The notes below the pieces were generated by a model that saw only the letters and a list, made by a program, of their open reading frames with translations, had not been told where the DNA came from and made no database searches. Shown one piece after another: positions 20,486 to 32,379 of a stretch of 64,000 nucleotides of DNA. Position numbers and translations under genes: made by a program. The DNA is from Phanerodontia chrysosporium (lineage: Eukaryota > Basidiomycota > Agaricomycetes > Polyporales > Phanerochaetaceae): contig MJGA01000011.1 in the NCBI GenBank assembly GCA_001910725.1, forward strand, positions 496,001 to 560,000. The letters run 5' to 3'. Within the stretch, counting starts at the first letter, position 1; each line of letters begins with the position of its first letter.

Positions 20486-21922
20486 CTACCAGCGGGTGAC
20501 GTCTGCCTCCGCCTCGCCGAACATGCTCGTCTTCTTGATGTCGAAGCCCTCTTCAGGCCGCTCCTCCTCGATGCCGACGTAATACTCGGGGAACTCGCGG
20601 CGGAGAGAGCGCATGATGTGGTTGTTGATGAGCTCGAACTCGAGCAGGAAGCCGTCGTGGCCCTCGGGGACGAGATGATTATGAGCTCGCTGCCGGGGAT
20701 GTGTTCTGCAATCTCGCGCTGCTCGCTCGGCGTGAACAGGCCGTCGGTCTGGATGCCAATGACGAGCGCGCGCGGTGGCAGCGTCGAGAGGACACGGTGC
20801 AGCGCGTCGTCGTCGCTCTCGCCGGGCAGCTTTCGCTTGCGCGCGAGGTCGTGCGTGTCGAGCTTGCGCGTGATGTGGATGTAGCAGTTCGCGTCAAAGC
20901 GCGAGATGAACTTGTCGCCCTGGTAGCGCAGGTACGACTGTGCGGAGAAGATCTGCGGCTTCGGCGACGACGGCGGGCGGGTCGATGACGGGGATCCAGG
21001 CGCGTCCTGAGAGCGGGGCTTGCTGTTCTTCAGGCCGTCATTGTGCACGGTCAGCGCGTCTTCCTCAGCCTCCACTACGGGGGATTCCGGTGGAGTCGGG
21101 ATACCAGTCCTCGAGGACGGCTGTGGCTTGCGCCCAAAGCGGGTCTCGAAGGAGTCGCGCGAGCGGTACGTGAGAAGTGCAGCCATACGCGCCGCAGCGA
21201 GACCAGATGCCGGCTGTGAGACGTAGTAACCGTCTTCGTACCCCGGGTCGCTGTAGATGCTCTGGCGCTGTGCTTCGCCCCAACTGATGCACCATGCAGA
21301 GTGTCTCGGAGAGGTCGCAATAGGGATTATGTATCGCACGTATCCTGGTGGGGTACAGAGCGGCCACTCGAGCACGGCCATGCCGCCCATAGACCCGCCA
21401 ATGACAGCGGCGACGGATTTAACTCCGAGGTGGTCCAGAACGATCTTGTGCAGCCTTTAAGAGGTCAGCGATCAAGCGTGACACAGTACACAGTGCAATA
21501 CATACCGGACGTCGTCCCTTATTGTGGTGAGGGGAACTCGGGCCCATACGGCTTCCCAGTGTCCGGGTTGATGGTCACTGGAGAGGCCGAGCCGTACGGC
21601 GAGCCCATGACATTGGCGCAGAAGATGAAATAGCGCTTTGGGTCGAAAGCCTTGCTCTTGCCCATGAGCGGTCCCCACCTGCAAGGGAGCGTCAGAGTCC
21701 GTTTAGTCGTATGGTTGTTGAGCAGACGCACCAGTCTTCGACGTCTGCGCTGCCGGTGAAAGCGTGGCAGATGATCATGACATTGTCCCTTGTCTCATTC
21801 AGCTCTCCCCACGTCTTGTACGCGACTGGCACGTCGCGCAGAGTCTTGCCCGACTCGAGCGTGAACGAGGGGACGATGTGGACGTCCTGCTCGATGAGTT
21901 TTGCGAAGGGAGAAGTAGTCAT
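20486..21922 (-). CDS. met2: Homoserine O-acetyltransferase
   Basis: Transfers acetyl from acetyl-CoA to homoserine, the activating step of methionine synthesis. An alpha/beta-hydrolase fold is seen: CHAFTGSAD, nucleophile elbow GGSMGG, catalytic Asp region IQTDGLFTPSEQ and catalytic His in EGHDGFLLEFE. Three exons: 21922-21732, 21678-21506 and 21454-20486, with short GT-AG introns. The protein is close to normal family length, with a Ser/Pro-rich insert before the last third. Two places break the frame, each at a four-base C run (plus-strand G runs at 21531-21534 and 20666-20669); one extra base at each restores the family sequence. Divergent from the SDR gene, 165 bp away. Confidence 0.9.
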
Positions 21923-22087
21923 GGTAGCTTTTGGCGTGTGGAGAGTTGTAGGTGAGGGGAATTGGCGCGGTTCGGCCTGAGTCGTGAGTAGGGGTATTTA
22001 AAGGGTCATGGAGGTGAAAAGAAAGTAGTCCAAACGAGAGAAGATGAAGGTCGGAGACAGAGTTTCTCGCGATTGCGCGAGACGGGA
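21923..22087. promoter_or_regulatory. Shared divergent promoter, met2 / SDR
   Basis: Only 165 bp separate the two divergent start codons, so both promoters must lie here. A GTATTTAAAGG motif at about 21993-22003 could serve as a TATA element for met2. Inferred from position. Confidence 0.45.
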
Positions 22088-23304
22088 ATGGCCCGGGCGC
22101 CAGATACGATGTTCCCCTTCGTTCCTCCCACCTCGACGTTCTCTGCTTCCAAATGCACAGGGCTGTTGATAGCAGTCGTTGTCACGCTGCTTGCTCTGAA
22201 ACGTCGACGGAAGCCAAAACGCTTGACCGTCTTGTCTAAGCATCAAGAGAGAGTGGTAATCCTAGGGGCCACGAGGTGCGATAAGGATTCTGTCTTCATA
22301 AGACCGTTCTCACACCCCCGCTTTCTTCATCACAAAAAGTGGAATAGGCAGGGCTCTCGCGCAACAGTATGCTAAGCGAGGAGCGAAAGTATGCATCGTT
22401 GGCCGCAGGTCAGATCTTCTCGCAGAAGTGAAGACTGAGTGCTGGATCCTGCGCGACCCGAGTGTCGACAAGTCGGCCATCCTGCCGGCCTCGCATGTCG
22501 CGCCGAAAGACCCCGTCTTTGCTGTGCAAGCCGACTTTACGGTGCCCGAGGATGCGGTCCACATCGCGAGTCTTCTCCGGGAAGGTATGTTGTGTCCACC
22601 GTGATCGCGTGTACGCACCTGAAACCTGCTGCAGTCTGGGACGGCGTCGATACGGTCGTCGTGTGCGCTGGAGTATCCTCGCTCCGCCCGCTCCTCGACA
22701 TCGCGGACGGGCGTCGTGCAGGCGCAGACCTTACCCTCGATGACGTCCGCCGCATCAAAGAAGTGTCCGATGCAGCGATGAGGGGCAACTTTAGCGGTCC
22801 ACTGCTGACAGCAGCGACCCTGGTGCGCCGGACGTGCTTTACCTCAGTCCGCTCATTATCGACTCACGCGATTGGCAGATACCGCTGCTCGAGTCTTCAT
22901 CCAGGAGCCCAGCTGTGGCGCTGATTTCGAGTGCTGCCGCAATCATCCCCGCCCCCACACGCTCACTCTACTGTGCAAGTAAGGCAGCATCTCTCATCCT
23001 CTATCAGTCGCTAGCCATCGAACATCCGAAGATTTCTTTCACGCACGTGATGCCTGCGACTGTCGAAGGGGACTTCCGTGCCTCTGCGGTTGATGCTGGT
23101 CCTGTCCGTGAGGCGTCGCCTAACAAGCACGGCCTCAAGCGTGACTATGTTGCGCACAGGATTATTCATGCTGTGGACCATGGCGTAAAGGAAGTTTTCC
23201 TGCCGTGGTGGTATGTACGCTTTGGGCACCTTCTCTACTGGATATTCCCCTCTGTCGTCGAGTACTTCAGCAGGAAGAAGTACAACTTTTCGATTACGCC
23301 TTAG
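22088..23304 (+). CDS. Membrane-anchored short-chain dehydrogenase/reductase
   Basis: NAD(P)-dependent oxidoreductase of the classical SDR fold, 348 residues. Four exons: 22088-22275, 22340-22584, 22635-22822 and 22879-23304, with frame kept across all joins. An N-terminal hydrophobic segment (about residues 17-33) followed by Arg/Lys suggests an ER-membrane anchor. The cofactor motif GATSGIGRALAQQYAKRG appears only after splicing. CAG follows in the NNAG position, then a Ser strand (ALISSAAAI) and catalytic YCASK. The C-terminus is aromatic and basic. The closest general types are 3-ketosphinganine-reductase-like or 11beta-HSD-like SDRs; the substrate cannot be told. A second in-frame ATG lies at 22109. 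Confidence 0.85.
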
Positions 23305-23738
23305 CACATTGGACATCTCTGTAGCTATCACGGGTGGATTACGCACATTCATGGCCGGAATATAATCAAAATGTCTACTACATATATACAGGACGTGCTA
23401 TCCGAAGTACAGGAAGGTCTCTAAAATTTGCTGAGAGCGCCCTCGTATGCACTGCGCCTTCGCGCACGGACCAACCCCTCTACATCTTCCCGCGAGCTGC
23501 CCTCTGCGCAGCACATACCTTGCACTTATGCATCACGTCTCCCCACTTCGCCGCGGCAGAGGAACCTCTCGCGATATGTCGTAATACCGAGAATGCACGT
23601 CCGGTGCGCGGGCGGGGGACGAGCGCGTGTGGCAGGGCTTTCGGAAGGTCGTCCGGGCCCACGCTCTGCTCTCGCGGCGACACCCACCATCCTACCTCGC
23701 ACCTTGCTGACCTTCCGCGCGACTGACAGGCCTCAGAC
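23305..23738. other. Intergenic, promoter of the ChaC-like gene
   Basis: No coding exon. A TATATATA stretch at about 23382-23389 lies some 350 bp upstream of the next ATG. Confidence 0.4.
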
Positions 23739-24950
23739 ATGACGATCGAGGAGAAGAGGCCATACACCGTCTTCGGCTACGGCTCGCTCATCTTCAAGGT
23801 GGGCGGCTCTGGACGCGCGTCGTTTGGCGGGGCTCATTGACTTGACTGCGTGCAGCCGCCACCACATGTCATCCGGGCAGGTGCGTTGCTCGAGCTGCTC
23901 GCGCGAGGGCGTCACAGTCTCATACGTATGCAGTGCCCGGTTTCCTGAAGGGCTACGTCCGCAGGTTCGCCCAGAAATCGCATGACCACCGCGGGACGCC
24001 CGAGGTGCGTGTCGCCGTGCATCCCGTCCCCTCGCGCACACTCTGAGCACGCCCCCGCGCCCCGCAGAATCCAGGCAGGGTCGTCACGCTGATACACAAG
24101 GCAGACTGGGACGCGTTCTCTGGCTCCGTCAGTGCCCTGCCCGCTTCCGCGCGTCGCGCGCAGACCGCCGCCGAGTCACTAACCGGACAGCGTGCTTCCA
24201 GGATGCGTTCCCGGACGAGGACGTCGTGTGGGGTGCGTCCCCTGTCCTGCCGCGCCCAAAGTCCGCCACTCACGCTGCGCCCCCCCACAGGCGTAGCGTA
24301 CACGATCGACCCGCAGTACGAGTCCGAAGTGCGCGACTACCTAGGTACGCCGCCCCGCCCGCTGCACGCTCCAGGCCCCCGACGAGCCCGTGCTAGACTA
24401 CAGAGAGAAGGACGGCTACACGATCGAGGAGATCGACGTCTGGGGCATCGCGGACGGCCGCGAGGTCGTCGTCGCGCCCAAGTGCTTCGTACGCCGCGTT
24501 CTGCACCTCTGCTGTGCGCCCCGCTCACGCCCCAGCGCTGCAGACGTACGTCGGGCTCCCGACGAACCCGTCCTTCAGTGCGTTCTCTTTCGATGCTCGC
24601 GTCGGTATGTGACACGCACAACGGCTGACGGTTGGGATGCAGTCGGCTCCGAGCCCATCGACTACCTCGCGGAGCGCATATGGCAGTCCGTCGGGCCGTC
24701 GGGCAGGAACAAGGTGTGTCAGCAATGCAGGGAGATGCGCCTCGAGGGCTCTGACTGGTGTTATGCAGGACTATCTGTACGAGCTCTCCGCCGCCGTGCG
24801 GAAGCTCGCTCCCGAGTCTCACGACTCGCATCTGTACGCACTCGAGGTACGTTTTGCGCTTCGCTACGTTCAGACATGATGCTGGAGGCTTCTCTGCAGA
24901 CACGGTGTCGCAAGCTCGACGCAGAGCGCGGCGATGCCCTCCCGAATTAA
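23739..24950 (+). CDS. ChaC-type gamma-glutamylcyclotransferase
   Basis: Predicted cytosolic enzyme that splits glutathione into 5-oxoproline and Cys-Gly. ATG 23739 gives MTIEEKRPYTVFGYGSLIFK, containing the YGSL signature of the gamma-glutamylcyclotransferase fold. Later short exons encode GYVRRFAQKSHDHRGTPENPG, WGVAYTI, LDYREKDGY (with the catalytic-type Glu) and the C-terminal LYELSAAVRKLA and DSHLYALE segments; TAA is at 24948-24950. It is split by many introns of about 50-70 nt, several with GC-rich ends, so some joins are inferred from the family. Confidence 0.82.
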
Positions 24951-25300
24951 TGCCACGCAATATGAAGACATATAGACTCCGTAGAACACGCCAATGTAGA
25001 AACCAACAAAAGTTCAGATATATTGAAGAGCAAATGCGTGAGCGTACACAAATTTTAGTGTGGGCGAACAAGTACTGTACAAGTGTGTTTGATCTTTTTG
25101 ACGTATCATGAAAGCATTCAAAGGAAAGGTGAGGATCATTAAGAAGACGTGAACCGTTGTGCGAGCAGACCAATGACCGGGGGGAAGAACAGAAACCCTT
25201 CTCTAACACAGGGAGCAGAGCGAGCGAGACCATCCAAGGTGAGGGTTGCATACAAGAATCCAAGTTTTGTTCCGAACCAAAGAGTCGTGGAGAAAACGCG
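24951..25300. other. Intergenic 3' flanks of two convergent genes
   Basis: AT-rich spacer between convergent stop codons, presumably carrying both polyadenylation regions. No gene seen. Confidence 0.45.
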
Positions 25301-27526
25301 TTATGCCCCGTTGGCGCGCGGCGAGTTGACGACGATTTCCGTCGCGCCGTAAACCGAGCGGTGCGGCGTGCTGCCATTCACGCCGTTTGCCTGGGTGTTG
25401 TTGACGTTGTCGATGTCGCGGAAGGTCATGGCCTCGGCAGGCGCGGGCGCCGGAGCCGCGCCCTCGGTCGTGAGGCCACGGAGTAGAGGAGTACGTTCGC
25501 CGCCGTCGAGCGAGTTGGCCCGGCTGGTGTGGTACTCGACGATGCTGAAGCAAACCTATCAGTACGGATGGGAAATGGCAGTTCCGTGTGCACTCACCCC
25601 CGCATGACCTTGGCGTCTCGGAGGCGGCGCGCGCGCCTCTTGCTCTGGTTGTCCTCGTACCTGTCGGTCTCATCTACGATCTCTTCGGAGATGATCTCCT
25701 CGATGATGTCTGCGGATCACGGTCAGCGGGCGATGGAGAGAATGGACAGGTATGGGTACCTTCAAGCGTGATGACGCCGAGAGCACCGCCTTCCTTGCCG
25801 GGTGTGTTGCTGATCAGGAGCAGGTGTGCACGACCAGTTTGGCTAGCGAAAGATGAGCATCCCTGGCCTGTGCGCAGCTTGGGAGACGACTCACAAGTAG
25901 TCGAGCGCCTGGAAGCAGTTGATGGTAGGCGCCGCCTCGGGGAGGATGGAGAGCGGGAATTTGGCCACGGGAAGCGCCTGCGACGGGTCATAGATAGAGA
26001 GCTGCGTCCATAAACGGGATCAGCCACGGGGTGTGGAGCGATCGCGCGCGCAACTAGCCTTTTTGACGAGGAGCAGCCCGACAAAGGCAAGGGGCTTTCC
26101 GGGAACGTGGACCGGGATGCGTGAGTAACCACTCAGGAGTCTGGTTCATCACGGACGTCAGCGGAGAACGGGCCCGGTGCAGCGGAGGCTCGCCTACAGG
26201 CTGTTCACCGCTTCGCGGTCCAGGATCGTGTCTGCACTTATCGTCACCACGTCCTACAAGAAAGGGTGAGGAGGGGTAATATTGTCAGACGCCGCACGCA
26301 CCTTCATTGGGGTCATGAGATCAACGACGTTCTTCTTGCTCAGCTCAAGGACACCGTTCAAGATGCTAATCTCGTCGTCTCGCAACGGCTCTTCACCTTG
26401 GCGGTGGAACTGCAGGAAGGACCTGATACGCGGTGGGTCACATGCGGGCATACAAGATGCGAATACACGTACTTGAGCTCGGCCTTCTTGTACGTGTGCG
26501 TCTCGCTCTTGCCCAAGACATAGTCGAGAAGCTTGGCGATAGGCCAAGCAATGGGTGCTAGTCCACTGTCAGCATGGCTTGACCGACGCCAGTTGACGAA
26601 GACGCACCGAATATGTACATCATCCCAAGGACCACGGGCGCGCAGGTCGCGCCGATAGATAGACCATAGCGCACGCTGACAGCCTGCGGAATTATCCTAT
26701 TGGTGGGCTTGGTGAGCTAGATGACACGCATAAAATCGCTAAACTCACTCTCTGCAAAATAGGATCACGCCCCGTGTGAGATTTCTGCTCGGACCAACAC
26801 GGGAGACACTCCCACACACCCAAAGACGACGATAGCGGCGGTGGACATGACGATGGCAGCAATGCCTCCGCCGAGCTAAAGCGGCGAGGATGAGACGAGG
26901 GACATGATGGACGGGGAATGATACGCACAGCATCATCGAGAAAGATGGGCAAACTCTCATTAACGATCTGTACGCGGGCTCAGCTGTGCTATCGCGCCGG
27001 GGGATGAGCGGACGAAGCGTACCACATTGCCTAGGAGCAGCACCTAGAAGGGAGCTTAGAGTCGCATGCAATGATTGACAGGGGGGCGACAGACATACCA
27101 CGAGCACCCAGTGGCGGCCCTTGTTGAGGAGGCGGAGAACTGGCCGCGTGGGACGGAGTGTAAGGACGAACGTGCGCGACGCCTAAATGACCGGGCTGAT
27201 GGACATACCCTTTGCAGCATTCTCGCGCTCCTGCATGTTGTCGGATGACGTCGAGAGGACGCGGAGGTGCAGCTCGTCCAGGCCCATGAGCCCGAGAGTG
27301 AGGCTGCGCGCTGTCAGTCGCGAATCAGGACACGACGCAGACGCGAGGTGCTCACCCTGCAAAGAGACCTCCTAAGAGCACGAATCCAGAACTGATGCAT
27401 ATCTTCCACCAGAACTCAGGCGAGCCGGGCGGAAGGCCCTTCTCGGGGCTCTTTTGGTGTCCGGCGGACCCGTTGGCCACGGCGGGGAGGACCTGCTTCG
27501 CGAGGTTGATCACAGGGAGGAGCATG
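25301..27526 (-). CDS. CNNM/Mam3-type DUF21 and CBS-domain membrane protein
   Basis: Predicted divalent-cation homeostasis protein of the CNNM/Mam3/CorC family, likely in the vacuolar or plasma membrane. From ATG 27526, the exons encode a first membrane segment and then the DUF21 hallmark LTLGLMGLDELHLRVLS. Further hydrophobic segments follow (including ATCAPVVLGMMYIFAP and IAWPIAKLLDYVLG). A CBS-pair region comes next (LRDDEISILNGVLELSKK, VVDLMTPMK), then GVITLEDIIEEIISEEIVDE and a disordered tail ending at TAA 25301-25303. It has many introns; some small exons are placed only by family resemblance. Divergent from Trm2, and convergent with the ChaC-like gene. Confidence 0.85.
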
Positions 27527-27829
27527 TCATAAAACGGAGAGTGCAGAGGTGGTCGTGGTCGATGTCGTGAACGGCACGGACGCGAGCTCGCGGACGAGCA
27601 AAGGCGGGGTTGAGTGAGGACAGGGCCGGCTTTAAGCCTTGGGAGGCGGCCAGCCACTGCGGGTCCGTCATAAATGCTCGTCCTCGCCACGTGCGCAGCC
27701 CGGCCGAGAGCCACTGCCGAAACAGGAATGCAGGCGGATCACTTTGATGCGCCCACACACCCCAAATCACCGCCCGCCCATTGGGCGCCAAACCGCGCCC
27801 GGATTTTCCTGCTCAACCCTCGCGAGCGC
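27527..27829. promoter_or_regulatory. Divergent promoter, CNNM-like / trm2
   Basis: A 303-bp GC-rich gap between divergent start codons. No TATA box. A CCAAAT-type motif lies near 27761. Promoter function is inferred from position. Confidence 0.4.
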
Positions 27830-30027
27830 ATGCACCGTCTGCCTCTCGCGCTCTCGCTTCGCCGGTCTCTCCTCGTCTCCCAGAAACGTTTTGCACACTT
27901 GAAACCACCCATCATCCGCCCCGGTTTCCTCGTGGACTACGTCCGCAGCGTCCCTTTGCCCATGCGCACCCCGAGCAGGCCGCCCACACCAGACGACGCC
28001 GAATCGCGCCATGTCGACAAGAAGCCTCGCCTAGACGTCGAAAGCGAGGGTGCCAGTGCCGCCCCGGTGCAGCTCGACGCCCCTGCAGACGCCATGGTCA
28101 CCGAGCCAGGAGACACGGCGCCCGCGCGGAAGGCCCTGGGCAGGAAGGCCGCAAAGAGGGCAGAGCGCAAGGCAAAGCTCAAGGGCAAGCTGATCCCGCC
28201 AGAGCCGTACTCCAGCGAACATATCCTCTTTCTGGATGCCAAAGAGCTCCTAGGAGACGAGGTCGTCCGTGCCGTGGAGCAGAGCGAGGAGAAGTGCACC
28301 GTGCCCTTTCCGATACACACGGAGCTCGAGCTCACCGTATCTGCGATATCGTCAATAGGTGTGTACATGCGTCCAAAGACTCGCGCAAGGCCGTTCATGC
28401 TGCAAAGCCCACGCTGCAGGCGCAAGACCGAGTCTGTTCGAGCAACGCCACGCTACCCGCACGGACTCGGTCGTGCGTCTGCATGCCCCATGTCCCAAAC
28501 CCTCGTTCTCGCGAATACGATACTGATGGCGTTTCAGGAGAATCACTTGCCGTCGCTCCCGCTCCCCACCCACCATGGGTGATTGTGACACCGTTCGCGC
28601 TGCCTGGGGAGACCATCCGCGCAAGAGTATACGCGCACGGCTACTTCTACTCGCGTGCCGACCTCCTAGAGGTCATCAAGCCCAACCCGGAGCTTCGAGA
28701 CGACAGCAGGGTCAAGTGCAAATACTTCACAAAGTGCGCTGGATGCCAGTACCAGGTATGCGAGCTGACTGTCTGCGCTGTCCATACTCATTGGCGACCT
28801 TGCTAGATGCTGTCATACGAGACCCAATTGGCGTTCAAGCGCAATGTTATCGTGAAGGCATACAAGAACCTTTCAGGTGAGCTGCGCGCTGTACAGCCTC
28901 CTATACCTGTGTCTTGAGCTTTATACCAAGGACTGCCGGATTCTTCGGTGCCCGAAATTCAGCCAACCATCGGCTCCCCTCTGCAGTATGGGTATAGGAC
29001 GAAGATTACCCCGCATTTCGAGAGTCCGATGAGAATGGTTCAAAAGCATGGCGTACCCACGGAGGGAATGCCAGAGTGGCTCAAGATTGGCTTCAATAAG
29101 ATTGGCTCAAGGCACGTCATGGATATAGAGGTAAGCACTCCCTCCCCCTTGTGCGCGACGATAAGACTGACAGAGTTCAGGAGTGTCCTATTGCCACGGC
29201 TACACTAAACGAAGCTTACCCTAAAATCCGAAAGGACATTCTCAAGTACGTTCACAAAGAATGCTTCACGATATACCCTAACGATGCGCAGAAATATCGC
29301 CACGTATAAAAACGGCGTGTCGTTGCTGCTCCGAGAAGGGTTGGAGATGCCCTCAGAAGTGAGCACATCTGCGCAAGCGCCAGGTGAAGAGAAGAAAATC
29401 TGCGTCACCGACCACCGGGCGACGGTGCGGGAGCGCGTGGGCGACATGCTCTTCGAATATACCGCGGGCAACTTCTTCCAGAACAACAACTCGATCCTCG
29501 TGCCGCTGACGTCGTACGTGCGCGACGCGATCTTTGCGCTCGCGCAGCCGACGCACCTCGTCGACGCGTACTGCGGGAGCGGGCTCTTCTCGATCATGCT
29601 CTCGCCGCACTTTGAGAAGGTCCGCGGCATCGAGCTCTCCGCGGACGGCATCCGCGCGTCGCAGAAGAACGCGGCGCTGAACGGCGTCCCCGAGAGCAAG
29701 ATCTCGTTCATGGAGGGCGACGCGGCGCACATCTTCGACACCGTCGCGGACTTTCCGCGCGCGCAGACCGCGCTGATCATCGACCCGCCGCGCAAGGGCT
29801 CCGACGAGCGCTTCATCGACCAGCTCGTCCGCTTCGGCTGCGCGACCGTCGCGTACGTGAGCTGCAACGTGCACACGCAGGCACGCGACGTCGGCATGAT
29901 CCTCCGCAAGAGCGCGGCGCAGATGGACGGGAAGAAGTACGTCCTCGAGAGCGTGCGCGGCTTCGACCTGTTCCCGCAGACGGCGCATGTGGAGTCGGTC
30001 GCGGTGCTCAAGCTCGTGGATGCGTAA
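27830..30027 (+). CDS. trm2: tRNA (uracil-5-)-methyltransferase Trm2
   Basis: Makes 5-methyluridine (T54) in tRNA using S-adenosylmethionine; 605 residues. Six exons: 27830-28358, 28538-28755, 28807-28876, 28931-29130, 29181-29245 and 29292-30027, frame kept throughout. Features: an Arg-rich amphipathic N-terminus that looks like a mitochondrial presequence; a Lys/Arg-rich linker; a Cys motif CKYFTKCAGCQ plus a later ECP that fits a RumA-type iron-sulphur site; the SAM-binding VDAYCGSGLFSI; DPPRKG; and the nucleophile motif YVSCNVHTQARD. A second in-frame ATG at 27961 would skip the presequence. Convergent with the D-lactate dehydrogenase gene, 56 bp between stops. Confidence 0.93.
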
Positions 30028-30083
30028 TAGTGTTACAATTCTAGGTTTGGCATTAATGCACACTCGGCCTCTATCTTCTGCGT

Positions 30084-32032
30084 TTAGTCTGGATAGAGCT
30101 GCGGTTGCCCAGTCAGCTTACTCCTGAGGTGTCTACCGGGACAGCGTACCTTCCCAGGGTTGAAGAGGTTCAAGGGATCTATGCACTGTTTGAGGTACTT
30201 CATGAGCTCGACAGTCGTCTCACCAAGCTCTTCACGAGGAATTTCTTCTTTCCTAGGCCGACACCGTGCTCCCCCGTACACGTCCCGTCGAGGTCGAGTG
30301 CATGCTTGACCATGCTCGCGACGAGACTCTGGCCGACTTTCTCTTCTTCTTCATCGTGGTAGATGATCATGGCATGCAGGTTTCCTACAGGGCTGTCAAC
30401 AATCGGCAATGTCTCCGCATAAAAACACTCGCCATCTCCGACATGTCCGATGATAGGTGCAGCCAATCCTGCAGCAGATATCTCCTTCTGGATGGCCGTC
30501 ACGAGGTCTGGCAGACGGGACACAGGGACACTACGCCCCCGCAATCGGTCAGTGTAACAACAGCACGTTACAGCGACTTGCTAACCAGACATCCGTCCCA
30601 AAGGCCCGCGCCCCAGGGAACATCGCGAAGCACGCGTGCATCGCGTTCTTGCGCGCAAGCCAGAGCTCGTCCGCCGCGGCCTCGCTCGCGGCGAACTCGA
30701 AGCCGGTCCCGCCGTGCGCCTCCGCGGCCGCCCTAAGGATGCGCGCGCTCTCCTCGATGAAGACGGGCGTCGCGCCCTGGATCTTGATGAACAGGCTGTC
30801 GCGCTCGGGCCACGTCCGCGCGCCGCGCGCGGCGTTGAACACGTTCAGCGCGCGCATCGAGAGCGCGTCGAGGAGCTCGATGCATTCTGCGGGGCGTGAG
30901 CGGGCTGGCAAGTGTGTGTGCATGCGGGGAAACAGGGGACGCACGGAGGTTCACGCCGTAGTTCAGCGCGGCGGTCGACGCGCGCGTCGCGTGCTCGACG
31001 GAGGGGAACTGCACGACTGCGACGCGCGTCGGCAGCACGGGCGCGAGGCGCAGCGTCACCTCGGTCACGATCCCGAGCGTGCCCTCCGCGCCGATGAACA
31101 GCCGCAGCGTGTCGAAGCCCGCCGAGCACTTTCTCGAGCGCCGACGTGTCTTGATCACCTCGCCGGACGGGAGGACGACGGTCTGATGCTTTGGTCAGTC
31201 TTTTGTCGCGAGTAACAGCGGTGGAGTGCCTACCGCGTTGAGGAACCATTCGCCCTTTGCGGTGCCATATCTTACGGCATTTGCTGGGAGTGGTGTCAAG
31301 CTTGTCCTCTCTGTTGAGGCCGTGACTCACTGCCTGAGCATCCAGTAGAGATCATGCCACCAATGGTAGCACCCAGACCCGGGTCAAGCTGTCAGCGCGG
31401 AGAATTATCAGTGACATGGTCCCAGTTATCAGGTAGTCATCTCTCACTGGGAAGAACAACGGGATACCCTTTTCCTTGAGTGTCGCGTTAATGTCTACCC
31501 ATTTTGCCCCGGGCTGGCAGACGAGGTCTGCATCCGCCTCTGCACCACAGTGTGAACAAACCCAAACACAATGCGGACGAGGAGAACTCCAACCGTGGAT
31601 TTCGAGCACCTTGTTCATGGCCGACATATCGACGCATATGCCTTTCGCGTCGGTCTGGAACATGACAGGTCAAACAACGTCCTGCATGCCCAGAGCACCA
31701 CCTACACCGAAGAAATGCCCCTCAAGGCTGGTCGCACCGCCATACGGGACGACGGGCACGCGGTGCGCACGCGAGATGTTCACGATGCGCACGACGTCTG
31801 CCGTGGACCGCGGGACGACGACGACGCTGTGCGGGAAGCTACCGGTGTATCCCGCGAGCTGGCCGTGCGCATCAAGCACCGCTGTGTCGGTGGAGACGTC
31901 CTCTGCCGGGAACGCCGCGCGCAGCTCGTCGATAGCCCGTGCATAGTCCTCCGGCGAGCCGTACTCGCTGTTCAGCGCCACCTTCGTTCTGTCGCGCGGC
32001 AGGCCCTGTTCGATAATCGAGAGCACGGACAT
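30084..32032 (-). CDS. dld1: D-lactate dehydrogenase (cytochrome), FAD-linked
   Basis: Oxidises D-lactate to pyruvate, passing electrons to cytochrome c. The FAD-binding type 4 domain shows [50 protein letters not shown] and [19 protein letters not shown]. The FAD-oxidase C-terminal domain shows FKI(Q)G-type strands, [27 protein letters not shown] and ending [17 protein letters not shown] at 30084-30086. Several short introns. The frame breaks at about 30230, where AAG-AGCTT replaces an expected AAG-GAGCTT: one G is missing. The start at 32032 gives no targeting sequence, so an upstream exon may exist or the enzyme may be cytosolic. Confidence 0.88.
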
Positions 32033-32379
32033 GGTCTTCTATCGCGTCTTGCGTATGAAATGGTCAGTGTGGTGTAAGTTCGATATAGTTTCGGGTTCCG
32101 CAGGCACGAGTATATATACCGCAGTGCCATACTCATGCTTCCGGCAATCGAGCTCCCACCTTGAGTCTGAAACGTTGTGTCAGGGGCTTCAGGCCGCGCG
32201 CATCAGAGACCTCTGCTACGTCGGAAGCATAAGCACTGCGCAGAGCCTGTTCCCGAGCTCGTGCAGGGCACACCGTAGACACAAGAATAACATTGATAGC
32301 GCACAACAAGCCGCAAGACAGAGATCTACATCCAAGACCATAACATGGGTATTCATAGTAAAGGCGTGGTATGAAGCAA
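32033..32379. other. Intergenic, D-lactate dehydrogenase promoter side
   Basis: Contains a GAGTATATATACCG stretch (about 32108-32121), about 80 bp upstream of the 32032 start on the minus strand, usable as a TATA box. It argues that the mapped start is near the true 5' end. Confidence 0.4.

Noticed and set aside
27781..28806. 341-codon plus-strand frame overlapping trm2
   Set aside because: Arg-rich shadow of the trm2 first exons in another frame; it runs through trm2 introns.
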